Assembly: GCA_020073375.1 (NCBI GenBank)
Contig: JAIQFG010000014.1
Coordinates: 1 to 64,000 of the forward strand
Length of the DNA stretch: 64,000 nt
DNA from: Terriglobia bacterium
GTDB taxonomy: Bacteria; Acidobacteriota; Terriglobia; Acidiferrales; UBA7541
Direction: 5' to 3'
How positions within the stretch are numbered: the stretch's first letter is position 1; the number at the start of each line of letters is the position of its first letter. Below, piece by piece: positions 54,631 to 64,000 of this stretch. The translations under genes and the position numbers were made by a program. A model generated the notes under the pieces. The model was not told the origin of the DNA, ran no database searches, and was given only the letters and a program-made list of their open reading frames with translations.

Positions 54631-54708
54631 TTCGGCGGGAATTTCCGTGAATTTTCGTGGCAATCGCGGTCCGTGCGGGGACGATCCGGATGGCCGCGAG
54701 GCGTGTCC

Positions 54709-54909
54709 CTAGGCCGACTGGGCGTGCGCCTGCTGCTTCACGCAAACGCGATTGGTCAGCTCGATGAGCTGCCGCAGGTTCCACCACTCCTCTTCGCTCA
54801 TGAGCCTTCCGTCGGGACTCGAAAAATAAATCGAGACAAACCCGTCGGTGGAAAGTGGTGAACGCACGATCAGTTGCGTCTTTTGATGTTCGGGCAGTGG
54901 TTCAGGCAT
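54709..54909 (-). CDS. Small conserved-looking hypothetical protein
   Basis: 66 residues; the ATG at 54909 has GGAGGT 7 bases upstream, far better than the open frame upstream of it. Charged and soluble; SPDGRLMSEEEWWNLRQLIELTNRVCVKQ forms an amphipathic helix. No recognised domain. The strong ribosome site makes it a likely real gene. Confidence 0.6.
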   Translation of the reverse strand: MPEPLPEHQKTQLIVRSPLSTDGFVSIYFSSPDGRLMSEEEWWNLRQLIELTNRVCVKQQAHAQSA

Positions 54910-55053
54910 GGGTCTTACCTCCAAGTAGCCGCGGATTGTATCACGGCGGCGCAATCGAAATGTTTCTGTTGTGTGAATCACCGGGCGGCTATCTTTCACC
55001 ATCGAATCCCGGGCCTGATTCTTGCAGGCCGTGGCTTTACACGCTTTCACAAT

Positions 55054-55082
55054 TGAGTAGCACAGCCACTAAAACCCGGCCT
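55054..55082. repeat. Half element GTAGCACAGCCACTAAAACCC after the adenosine deaminase gene
   Basis: Only one arm of the AGCACAGCCAC family is present (GTAGCACAGCCACT from about 55057). On the minus strand the deaminase stop codon TAG (55071-55069) lies in its tail. No mate is found within 200 bases. Confidence 0.65.
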
Positions 55083-56667
55083 CAAATTCGCGGAAGCGGC
55101 GCTCCAGCTCCCATTGCTGCTGCGCCTTTTCGCTGGACTTGAGAAATCCCGCGCACGCCGCCGACGGCTTTGCCGCGCCGATCGATTCTTTCCCGCAGGC
55201 GGACGCGGGACGCGAAAAAACGTCCGGCTCGTGCCACAGACTCGCGCCGGGAAGAAAAATGTGTTCGAGGCCGGTGCGGACCATTTGTTTCAGGTCGGTG
55301 TAACTCAACGCATAGGTTTCGGCGGCGCGAACATATTCATGCGTTAGGTCGATGCGTGAAACTCCCTCGTCGTCGGTCGAGAGCGCCACGGGGACGTGGT
55401 ATCTGCGATAGCTCGGCAAGGGATGGTTCTTTCCCGTCACGCCCAGGATCACGTCGTTGCTGGTGAGATTGATTTCCACCATCACGTGCTGTGCGGCCAT
55501 TTCCTTCAGCAGGTCGTACGGGCGGTCTTCGTGCATGGCGTCCACGCCGTGGCCGATGCGCTCCGCGTGCGCTTCCTCGACCGCGAGACGGATGTGGCAG
55601 CAAAGGCCGTCGGGCGGCACCAGCCCCTCGGCAAGTTCCCCGGCGTGCAAACTGATGTGCACCTTGGGGTAGAGCCCGTGCAGAAAGCCCACAATTCTCA
55701 TGTGCAGGGCGTAATCGGCCATCGAAATTCTGCCGTCCTCTGGCATCACGTAATTGATGCCCACAAAACGCGGGTCGGCCATGGCCGTCTCGAATCCCAG
55801 CAAGGTCTGCGCGAACACCACTTCCTTCGGAAATCCGCGCAGGATTTGGTAAAGGTAGCGGAACGTGATTTTGCAGGCCGGTGTTTCCTGCGGCTCTCCG
55901 CAATGCTCGAACTTGCGGCGCGAAGCTTCGGCCGCGTCGCGCGCGGCGCTGGCCCCGGCGATTTCGTCGCGCAGCCCCCGCGCCAGAAGTTCGCTGCGGA
56001 ATTGGCCAAGATCGTCGCGCCATCCGATTTCCGCGGCGATGCGCGCGGCGTGGCTGAAATCGGGCGTCTGCATCAATTCCAGGTACTGCTCATTCTGCGA
56101 AGCGGCGCGCGACGCGATTTCGTCCAGCCATTCCCCTTCGTGGGCCCCGCTCACGGCGCCAAATTTGGGGAACGTGGAAAAGAATTGGTCGTGTCCGCTA
56201 ATGCCCGCGAACGGCACGAAGCTGCGCATCGAAAATGCATCGATCAGCGCGTCGTAGAGGTTTTGGTCCATGAACGCTTTCGCGGCGGGAACGGTGCCCA
56301 CGCCGCAATCCGGCAGGGCGCCGGTGGACGGCGCGGCTCCCGCGGGTTTCACCAGGGAATGGCTGGCCAGGTCCACGCAGAGGCCGTCCTCGGCGGCATC
56401 GCGAATGAACGTCTCGGCATAAATCCCTCCTCCCAGGTGGTAGTGCAAGTCCGCGCCCTTGGGCATGCGCGAGAGAAACGCGTGCAAGTCGAGCGGGTTC
56501 GCGCGCGCCGCCTCATAGGCGCGGGCCGTCCGCTGCTCGGAAGTGCCACGCGTCGCGGCAGCCTTGGCGGGGGCGGTCTGCGCATGGAGGACGTTCGACG
56601 AAATCAGCGCGCACAGCATGCCAGCCCAGCGCAGCCGTGTGCGCGCGGAAAACTTCATTCTGGTCAT
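55069..56667 (-). CDS. Exported adenosine deaminase-family protein
   Basis: 532 residues. Starts at 56676 (ATGA overlap with the upstream gene), 56667 and 56658 are all possible; 56667 has AAAGGA at a good distance. Signal peptide ends at VLHAQ. It belongs to the adenosine/AMP deaminase superfamily: zinc ligands HYH in DLHYHLGG (75, 77), FHGL...SLHAGE with the catalytic glutamate, ERIGHG with the active histidine, and LSTDDEGVSR with the zinc aspartate. An extra insert of about 100 residues (120-260) resembles secreted ADGF-type deaminases. It would convert (deoxy)adenosine to inosine outside the cytoplasm. It is linked to a NUP-family gene. Confidence 0.87.
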   Translation of the reverse strand: MTRMKFSARTRLRWAGMLCALISSNVLHAQTAPAKAAATRGTSEQRTARAYEAARANPLDLHAFLSRMPKGADLHYHLGGGIYAETFIRDAAEDGLCVDLASHSLVKPAGAAPSTGALPDCGVGTVPAAKAFMDQNLYDALIDAFSMRSFVPFAGISGHDQFFSTFPKFGAVSGAHEGEWLDEIASRAASQNEQYLELMQTPDFSHAARIAAEIGWRDDLGQFRSELLARGLRDEIAGASAARDAAEASRRKFEHCGEPQETPACKITFRYLYQILRGFPKEVVFAQTLLGFETAMADPRFVGINYVMPEDGRISMADYALHMRIVGFLHGLYPKVHISLHAGELAEGLVPPDGLCCHIRLAVEEAHAERIGHGVDAMHEDRPYDLLKEMAAQHVMVEINLTSNDVILGVTGKNHPLPSYRRYHVPVALSTDDEGVSRIDLTHEYVRAAETYALSYTDLKQMVRTGLEHIFLPGASLWHEPDVFSRPASACGKESIGAAKPSAACAGFLKSSEKAQQQWELERRFREFEAGF

Positions 56668-56672
56668 GACTT

Positions 56673-57770
56673 TCATTCCTTTTGAGAAATGTGCGGAATC
56701 ATCTTTTCCCGCTCGGACCAATGCTCCACGATGTCGCGAACCACTTTGTCGCCCACGACCTGCGCGGCCTCCAGCGACTCGATGTAGGCTGCGAATTTCC
56801 CGTGCACCATGCTCTCCAGGCTTTCGGCGGGAGTCGTCCCCGGCGCTTCGCGATCGTAGTTGCTCACGGTGCGCAAGACCAGCACGCGATTCAAATCTGC
56901 GCGCCCGGCCTGATTGAGAAAGGTGAGCGCCTGCATTGTTCCTGAGTCTTCCATGGCCGCGATCATGAAATTCCCCTTGCCGCCGGTGTAATAGCGCGTC
57001 CACTCATTGGCCCATTCGTCGAAGCGAGATCCGTGCCAGAACGTCCCGCTGGACATCGTGTCGCCGACAGTCACAAACGGCGGCTTTACGGCATTCGGAA
57101 ATCCGGCGTACCGCGCGCGGTAAGTGCGGATCTGGGCTGTGTCGGCGAGTTGCGTATTCCTGGTGAGATCAAACGCCCAGGCGACAAGGTCCGGGTTCAG
57201 CGTATACAGTTCGCCGTCCAGTTGCGGCTTCACCGGTTGCTCGTACGGCTTTGCCTTGCGTAGCGGCACGAAGCCTGTCGTCCAATCCGCGGGAATTTCG
57301 CGGGCATCGATTTCGTACCCAATGTCGCCATCGATCACATGGCTCGCCCAGACGGCCGAGCCCAACGACACGTCCGCCGGATCGCCGCCGCCGATCCCGG
57401 CGATCACCCAGTAGGCTTTGCTCAGATCGAATCGCGGGTCCAGGCCCAGTGCCATCACCGATGCGGCGGCCTTCGCCGTGGCCACGCCGGTCAGCATTCC
57501 AAGCACTCCGTCCTTGTTCATACGCACATGGTGATAACCCGCCGGCACGGGAATGATTTTGTCGAGGTGCTCGCGCTCCACCCACATTTGATATTCGCCG
57601 GAAACGTCGCCTGTGTCTTCTCCCGGTTCAAACATCGCCACCACCACGACTTTGACCGTGATGGGCGCGACGGAAGTCGCGTGTGGCGCAACAGTCTGCG
57701 CAAACAGCGGGATCGTGCAGAACCCGACAAGCAGGAGCGCCCCATGAATGGATTTGTAGAATTGACCCAC
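56673..57770 (-). CDS. Purine nucleoside permease (NUP) family protein
   Basis: 365 residues from GTG at 57770 (GGAGGA at 5 bases). A signal peptide ends at LFAQ. The body matches the NUP family: VVVVAMFEPGEDTGDVSGEYQMW, GVATAKAAASVMALGLDPRF, WVIAGIGGGDP, VGDTMSSGTFWHG, and MEDSGTMQAL. The family was first described as a nucleoside permease, but its fold is that of nucleoside phosphorylases, so it may bind or cleave purine nucleosides in the periplasm. The next gene is an exported adenosine deaminase, with which it overlaps at the stop/start. Confidence 0.88.
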   Translation of the reverse strand: MGQFYKSIHGALLLVGFCTIPLFAQTVAPHATSVAPITVKVVVVAMFEPGEDTGDVSGEYQMWVEREHLDKIIPVPAGYHHVRMNKDGVLGMLTGVATAKAAASVMALGLDPRFDLSKAYWVIAGIGGGDPADVSLGSAVWASHVIDGDIGYEIDAREIPADWTTGFVPLRKAKPYEQPVKPQLDGELYTLNPDLVAWAFDLTRNTQLADTAQIRTYRARYAGFPNAVKPPFVTVGDTMSSGTFWHGSRFDEWANEWTRYYTGGKGNFMIAAMEDSGTMQALTFLNQAGRADLNRVLVLRTVSNYDREAPGTTPAESLESMVHGKFAAYIESLEAAQVVGDKVVRDIVEHWSEREKMIPHISQKE

Positions 57771-57995
57771 GAAGTTCCTCCCGCCGGCGAATCAGGATTC
57801 TACATCAGCGCCGAAACGGCAGGGACACAACCACGATTGAAATTGGTAATCCGTACGATCCTGATCCGGGCGGCAAGGATTTTAGGGAAATATGGCCCCC
57901 CCCCGGGAATACACGTCTCCGGGAATGGGGGTTCCAATTTCCTACGTAACGCACTCATCCTGAAAGAGTTGTCGGAAGAAAAACCTTGCGGAAAA
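57771..57995. other. Intergenic region upstream of the NUP gene
   Basis: No gene with a ribosome site is visible. It contains the NUP promoter region and the 3' end of the zinc-ribbon gene. C-runs occur near 57896-57903. Confidence 0.4.
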
Positions 57996-58298
57996 CTACG
58001 CCTTGGCTGTCCTGGTCATTCCGCCGAGCGGAAACGTTCGAGCCGCTGCGGGCGGCGCAAACGGAGCCATAGGGCCGGGAGTTCCCTCAAAATTTACAAT
58101 TTCGCGTGTCCGGTAGGGCTTTTCCTTGTGGCACACGGGGCACCGAAGATTGAACACCGCAGAACTATCGCTCGGCGCGCCGGCCGCTTGCAAAGGGCCC
58201 GACGGGAAATCGCGAACGATGGCTGGAACCGGGACTGGGGCCTTGCAGTGCAAACAAACTACGCCTCGGAAAGATTGCCGTTCTGTTTCAAGGGTCAT
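57996..58298 (-). CDS. Small zinc-ribbon-like protein of acidobacterial type
   Basis: 100 residues; the ATG at 58298 has GAGG 6 bases upstream. Two CxxC pairs (CLHC near 15-18 and CPVC near 52-55) form a likely zinc ribbon: SFRGVVCLHCKAPVPVP ... LRCPVCHKEKPYRTREIVNFEG. The C-terminal tail is Ala/Pro-rich. Proteins with the FRGVxC..C and C.vC.KE..Y patterns recur in Acidobacteria with no known role; a nucleic-acid or protein-binding role is possible. Confidence 0.7.
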   Translation of the reverse strand: MTLETERQSFRGVVCLHCKAPVPVPAIVRDFPSGPLQAAGAPSDSSAVFNLRCPVCHKEKPYRTREIVNFEGTPGPMAPFAPPAAARTFPLGGMTRTAKA

Positions 58299-58407
58299 TT
58301 CGAGCCTCGCATCAATAGGTATGAATCTCGAGCCGGTACGTTGGGGAGTGATGATCCTACTCCAAATCACCCCGGAGGTCCAGTCCCACCCCCCAGCCCC
58401 TTCCCGG

Positions 58408-58436
58408 GTGACGCGGTGGGTTAGGTATGGTATTCT
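58408..58436 (+). promoter_or_regulatory. Candidate extended -10 promoter of typA
   Basis: TATTCT (58431-58436) is preceded by TGG (extended -10 form TGnTATTCT) and by GTGACG at a 17-base spacer (58408-58413). The predicted leader is about 200 bases long and holds three stem-loops. Confidence 0.45.
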
Positions 58437-58480
58437 TAACGCCTCGGATGCACTTGTAATTCCTCTCGGAATTCAACGTG

Positions 58481-58587
58481 GGGGCTGCAAGTACGCACTT
58501 GCTGCCCTGCCTGTATCCATAGCTTCACCCGGCGGGCTGCAAGTACGGCCCGCATCCGTGCTCCGGCGGGCTTCAAGTAATGCCCGC
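58481..58587 (+). other. Three tandem stem-loops with CAAGTA loops in the typA leader
   Basis: Three related units: GGGCTGCAAGTACGCACTTG (58482), CGGGCTGCAAGTACGGCCCG (58533) and GCGGGCTTCAAGTAATGCCC (58566). The second and third fold as 5-6 pair GC stems presenting CAAGTA in the loop; the first has a longer imperfect stem. They lie between the candidate promoter and the typA start. Confidence 0.6.
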
Positions 58588-58649
58588 TTTGGCGGACCTG
58601 TACCCGGAAGCCGAAAACGACAACCGAATAGCGAGAAAGTCAGGATTGC

Positions 58650-60482
<1,833 letters not shown>

Positions 60483-60533
60483 GTCCGCTCGTGCAGTCGG
60501 TGCGTGCTGTGTCGCGTGTTGTGCTGCGTGTTG

Positions 60534-60626
60534 TAGCCCGCCTCTTCAGAGGCGGGGATTTTCTGTTCCTCGGCGCGTGCTGCTCATCATCGACAAGAGA
60601 CCCCGCCTCTGAAGAGGCGGGCTACG
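60534..60626. repeat. GTAG-headed inverted pair, CCCGCCTCTTCAGAGGCGGG family
   Basis: GTAGCCCGCCTCTTCAGAGG at 60534 and its complement ending GGGCTAC at 60626, 45-base spacer. It follows typA by 50 bases. The remainder of 60483-60776 shows nothing else I can support. Confidence 0.9.
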
Positions 60627-60776
60627 GCAAATTGGTTCCCTCGAACGCGCCGCGTTTAGGTTTTCCTTACCCCGCGCTTAGCCGTTTCTTACGGAAGATG
60701 GTGTTCAATTGAATTGCACTTGGCATGTTCCAAGCCTGCAAAAAATTGCGTCAATGAAACGGATGACTCACGCCCA

Positions 60777-60998
60777 ATGGACCGACTGACAAGCTTCGGA
60801 TTATTCGCCGTCATGGCGATGCTCGTGACCTACTGGTTGGAAAGCCGCAGCCGCTGGTTCGTCCTCGCGTTTGCGGGTTCGTGCGTTCTCGGCTCCATTT
60901 ACGGTTTCCTGCAGGGCGCCTGGCCGTTCGGATTGGTCGAGGCGGTCTGGTCCCTCGTGGCGATTCACCGCTGGTGGCTGAAACGATCAGCAAATTGA
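60777..60998 (+). CDS. Small conserved membrane protein
   Basis: 73 residues from ATG at 60777; the frame is open 21 residues further upstream but the conserved part begins MDRLTSFGLFAVMAMLVTYWLE. Two or three membrane helices and the conserved run FAGSCVLGSIYGFLQGAWPFGLVEAVWS. Proteins of this size and sequence are widespread in Proteobacteria and Acidobacteria (DUF6552-like, by memory). Function unknown. The ribosome site is weak. Confidence 0.7.
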   Translation: MDRLTSFGLFAVMAMLVTYWLESRSRWFVLAFAGSCVLGSIYGFLQGAWPFGLVEAVWSLVAIHRWWLKRSAN

Positions 60999-61071
60999 TT
61001 TAACTCGTGGGTTGCCCTGTATCCTCAAGGAACAGCTACACCTATTGATGCCAATTCGATAGGCTTACTGG

Positions 61072-61446
61072 ATGTTGAAAAAAGCGCTTCTTGTTATCTG
61101 CCTCGGCGGTGTTCTCGTTCTCATATACTTCTCCGTTTTTGGAGCACGGTTGAGGCCTGTAGAAAGTCTAAGAGCTCTTGTAGAGCAGAATGTTAAACTC
61201 GGCGCAACTCCTGAAAGTGTCCGTCTGTTTCTTGATTCGAAGGGTTTGGACCCTTCACCGCTGGAACGTGAACCTGACGCCTCGTACGCAGGACATAAGT
61301 ATGGAAATTCTCCGATCATCGTAGTCCTGAAAACAAACACCGCCAGGACGATATTGACCCGAGAAGACACCTACCTAATTTTTGTCTTCAGCGAAAAGGA
61401 CGAACTGCTCAGATTTGATATATTTCCAGTCTTCACCGGGCTGTAG
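61072..61446 (+). CDS. Membrane-anchored hypothetical protein
   Basis: 124 residues with one N-terminal helix (about 5-25) and a soluble domain (LVEQNVKLGATPESVRLFLDSKGLDPS, RTILTREDTYLIFVFSEKDELLRFDIF) that resembles small periplasmic binding/inhibitor-type folds. Ribosome site poor. Base composition is visibly lower in GC than the neighbours, which fits recent transfer. No family recognised. Confidence 0.6.
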   Translation: MLKKALLVICLGGVLVLIYFSVFGARLRPVESLRALVEQNVKLGATPESVRLFLDSKGLDPSPLEREPDASYAGHKYGNSPIIVVLKTNTARTILTREDTYLIFVFSEKDELLRFDIFPVFTGL

Positions 61447-61540
61447 CCACCGCTTGAGTTTTGTTGAGATGGCGACCACGGCCGAAATGCCCTTCCTAGT
61501 TGGGCGACACTGCTCCGAATTCCAATATACTCGCACAGAA

Positions 61541-64000
61541 CTATTCTCCGGCCGCATGAGCCTTCGAAGCTTCCTTTGTCTCCCGGTGTTTTCCCAATTC
61601 CGCGACGCGCCGCTCCAGTTCCCGCGCGATTTCCTGCGGGTCCGCGCCCGCCGGAAACTTTACCGGTGCGCCGATGTGCACGCGGATGCGGCCGGGACGA
61701 TTGAACAATTTCCCTGCCTCTCGGATTTCGTAGCCGCCGTCGATGCGCAGGGGCACTACCGGAAGATTCAAATTGTTCGCCAGCAGGCCGATTCCCCCGC
61801 GGAACGTCTGCAACTTCCCGTCCGGCGTCAAGTCTCCCTCCGGAAATACCAGCACGCTCCAGCCGCGATCTGCCAGATCGCCTGCAAATCGAAAACTTTC
61901 GCGGAAGCCGGAACTTTTCGGCAGCGGAAAGACGTTGAACAGCGACACGACCAGAAAATAATTTGCGCGCTCCAGCCATCGGCGCAAGAAAGACAATTCT
62001 CTAGGCGGGTGGCGCATCGCAGCCAGGCGCTCGCCGCCCATGGCCACTGCCAGGCGGTGCCGCAGGCGCATCGGCAGCGCCGCCAGCACGAATCCCACAT
62101 CGAGATAAATCACGTGGTTCGAGATCACCAGCACGGGGCCCTTCACGCCGCGCAGATTTTTGCGGCCCATGACGCGGGGGTGAGCCATCAGGTGCGTCGC
62201 CGGCCACGTCAGCAGGTAGTAGAAAAAAGCGCGAACCCACGTCACCGGCCAGCGCTGCGCCCATCGCGGAAACACGAATTCGGTGCGCACGGGCGAAGCA
62301 GCGCGCACCAGATTTTCGAGTTCGCCGACGGTGCGCGCGGCGGTGAAGCGCGTTTCGTTCAAATCGATCTGGTAGCGGTCCTCAATCGCGCCCAGCAGTT
62401 CGACGCGATCGAGCGAAGTCAGGCGCAGATCGCTATCGAGATTGGCGTTCGGGTCCCGGCCGGAATCGCCGCCCTGCAGTCGCGTGATCAATTCCGCGAT
62501 GCCGCCGTTGGTCGCGGGCCAGCCCGCGGCGCCGGATCCCGAGCCGTACTGCGCTTCGACGGCGGCGCGAATTTCGGCGAGCTTCGGTTTGCCCGTCGCG
62601 GTGCGCGGGAAATCGGCCTCGGGCCACAGGAACCACGAGCGCATCCTTTGATATTCGGCCAGCGATTCGTTCACACGCGCGACGATCCCGGCGGCATGGC
62701 GCGGCTGCTTCACTTTCCGCTCATCGCTCAACAACAGCACGGCGCAGGGCTCGGCATTTCCTCCGCGCTCCAGGCCCATCACCACGCAATCCTTTATTTC
62801 CGGCTCGCGCCGCAGGCCAGCTTCCAGGTCCTCGGGATATACGTTCAAGCCCGCCGGCGTAACGATGACGTTTTTCTTGCGCCCCTTGAAATAGAGATTC
62901 CCGTCGGCATCGAGAGCGCCCAGATCGCCAGTGTGGAACCACTGCGCCTCTTCCCCTTCGCCCGCGACCGGATGAATTTCGCCTCCCTGCCAGTAGCCTG
63001 AGGCGACGTTTTCTCCGCGCACCAGAATTTCGCCGTTTTCGTCCACTTTCGCTTCGCGTCCGGGCAGGATTTTTCCGATCGAGCCGCGGCCGATGCGGAA
63101 CGGATGATTCACGCTCACCAGCGAAGTGGTTTCCGTCAGCCCGTACCCTTGAATTGCGGCAAAGCCCGTGCGCTCCCAGAACATTTCCGTTTCCGGATCC
63201 AGGGCCGCGCCGCCGGAAATCACCGCCCAGAATTTCCAGCCGAATTGCCGGTGAATTTTCCGGAACCTCCACATGCGGCGGAGGAATTTTTCATTCGCCG
63301 CAGCCTCGAAATCACCGCGAAACGTTTCCAGCATTCCCGCGGCTTCCAGATCGCGCTCGATTTTATTGCGCAGCGACTCCAGCACGCGCGGCACGCCCAC
63401 CAACACCGAAACACGCTCGCGGCGGATCGTAGAAATGATTTCCGAAGGAGTAAGCGTGTCCTGAAAAAAAACAGTGCCGCCCAAAAGCGGCGGCACCCAC
63501 ATGCCCATGAATTGCCCAAAAATGTGGCTCAACGGCACCAGCGCCAGAAAACGCAACGGATGCACGATGCGCTCCCATTTCAGATAAGGCTTCATGCCCG
63601 CTTCGAGGGGCTCCAGGTTGGCCAGGATGTTTCCGTGAGAAATGACCACGCCTTTTGGGTCGAGCGTGGTCCCCGAAGTGAAAATAATTTGCGCGACGGA
63701 ATTGCGGCCCAGCGGCGGAGACGCGTAAGGCTCCGCGGAATGGTGCGCAACGCTTTCCCGGATCGATTCCAGATGTAGCGATGGCCACCCCCGGACCGCG
63801 TTGTCGTGATCACGGGAAACGACGAGCAATTTGGCGTGGACCTGCCCGACCACCCGGGCGGCAAAATCAGCGGTCGCGCCCTGGTCCATGGGCACGGCGA
63901 CGACGCCACGCAGAATGCATCCGAAAAAAGCCGCCACCCACTCGGCCGTGTTGCGTCCCCAGAGCAGGACGCGGTCGCCGGGCTCAATCCCGCACGATTC
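61541..64000 (-). CDS. AMP-dependent acyl ligase - ACP - PlsC acyltransferase fusion (partial)
   Basis: 819 residues are visible; the frame runs off the window edge, so the N-terminus is missing. Domain 1 (to about 490) is an adenylate-forming ligase: FTSGTTLDPKGV (about 107), GYGLTETTSLVSVN, and the hinge FHTGDLGALDADGNLYFKGRKKN. Domain 2 (about 500-565) is an acyl-carrier domain with LTSLDRVEL, whose serine would carry phosphopantetheine. Domain 3 (about 600-800) is a PlsC acyltransferase with NHVIYLD (HX4D) and FPEGD. Together they could activate a fatty acid, hold it on the carrier and pass it to a lysolipid, similar to Aas but with a built-in carrier. Confidence 0.88.
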   Translation of the reverse strand, partial: ESCGIEPGDRVLLWGRNTAEWVAAFFGCILRGVVAVPMDQGATADFAARVVGQVHAKLLVVSRDHDNAVRGWPSLHLESIRESVAHHSAEPYASPPLGRNSVAQIIFTSGTTLDPKGVVISHGNILANLEPLEAGMKPYLKWERIVHPLRFLALVPLSHIFGQFMGMWVPPLLGGTVFFQDTLTPSEIISTIRRERVSVLVGVPRVLESLRNKIERDLEAAGMLETFRGDFEAAANEKFLRRMWRFRKIHRQFGWKFWAVISGGAALDPETEMFWERTGFAAIQGYGLTETTSLVSVNHPFRIGRGSIGKILPGREAKVDENGEILVRGENVASGYWQGGEIHPVAGEGEEAQWFHTGDLGALDADGNLYFKGRKKNVIVTPAGLNVYPEDLEAGLRREPEIKDCVVMGLERGGNAEPCAVLLLSDERKVKQPRHAAGIVARVNESLAEYQRMRSWFLWPEADFPRTATGKPKLAEIRAAVEAQYGSGSGAAGWPATNGGIAELITRLQGGDSGRDPNANLDSDLRLTSLDRVELLGAIEDRYQIDLNETRFTAARTVGELENLVRAASPVRTEFVFPRWAQRWPVTWVRAFFYYLLTWPATHLMAHPRVMGRKNLRGVKGPVLVISNHVIYLDVGFVLAALPMRLRHRLAVAMGGERLAAMRHPPRELSFLRRWLERANYFLVVSLFNVFPLPKSSGFRESFRFAGDLADRGWSVLVFPEGDLTPDGKLQTFRGGIGLLANNLNLPVVPLRIDGGYEIREAGKLFNRPGRIRVHIGAPVKFPAGADPQEIARELERRVAELGKHRETKEASKAHAAGE

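Overview
The window is high-GC bacterial chromosome with compact divergent and convergent operons and many short GTAG-headed palindromes between genes. The gene set points to an Acidobacteriota (Terriglobia-like) organism: a MoxR/DUF58/BatA/DUF4175/DUF4159 locus, a YXWGXW-type secreted protein, a CxxC...CxxC small protein of acidobacterial type, Tat-exported oxidoreductases and a Gram-negative envelope (TonB receptor, RND pump, DcaP-like porin). This assignment is inferred from gene content only; no rRNA or tRNA gene was found.

Layout. 1-8.5 kb: the last codons of a B12-dependent methionine synthase, an outer-membrane porin with its own terminator, a small membrane protein, a rhomboid-TPR protein and two exported oxidoreductases (FMN alpha-hydroxy-acid oxidase type and PQQ sugar dehydrogenase type). 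8.5-13.2 kb: panB-dinB-panC (pantothenate), a BCP-type peroxiredoxin and gatB. 13.5-14.7 kb: a secreted repeat protein. 14.8-20.5 kb: a vitamin B12 uptake regulon on the minus strand. btuF-btuC-btuD are read from a clear promoter through a short cobalamin riboswitch with a terminator/antiterminator; a second, longer cobalamin riboswitch lies between btuD and a BtuB-like TonB receptor. 20.6-22.4 kb: DUF3311 plus a sodium:solute symporter. 23.4-27.0 kb: trehalose synthase, a degenerate-looking GT2-type glycosyltransferase and an MscS-related membrane protein, probably an osmoadaptation operon. 27.1-30.6 kb: an exported amidohydrolase, a PspC protein and a secreted M28-type peptidase.

30.6-45.2 kb is the most unusual stretch: eight minus-strand genes in the order DUF4159, vWA/glutamine-amidotransferase-like, caspase/C13-like fold without its Cys, TPR plus HExxH protease, MoxR ATPase, DUF58, BatA-type vWA, giant DUF4175. 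Most junctions overlap by 4 bases or lie within 3 bases, so the core is translated as a coupled unit. It looks like an ATPase-driven envelope assembly or quality-control machine.

45.3-53.7 kb: a secreted acidobacterial-type protein, an ECF sigma/anti-sigma pair and an RND efflux operon (adaptor, pump, outer-membrane factor), with a 19-base-spacer promoter carrying a dyad upstream. 53.8-58.3 kb: a methyltransferase-like protein, small proteins and a secreted purine-nucleoside pair (NUP-family protein and adenosine deaminase). 58.4-64 kb: typA/bipA with a structured leader, two small membrane proteins and a ligase-ACP-acyltransferase fusion cut by the window edge.

Across the window at least a dozen inverted-repeat elements of several sequence families start with GTAG or a near variant and lie just 3' of genes. 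At five genes the element supplies, or directly abuts, the stop codon. They resemble REP/BIME elements; no RAYT transposase gene is in the window.
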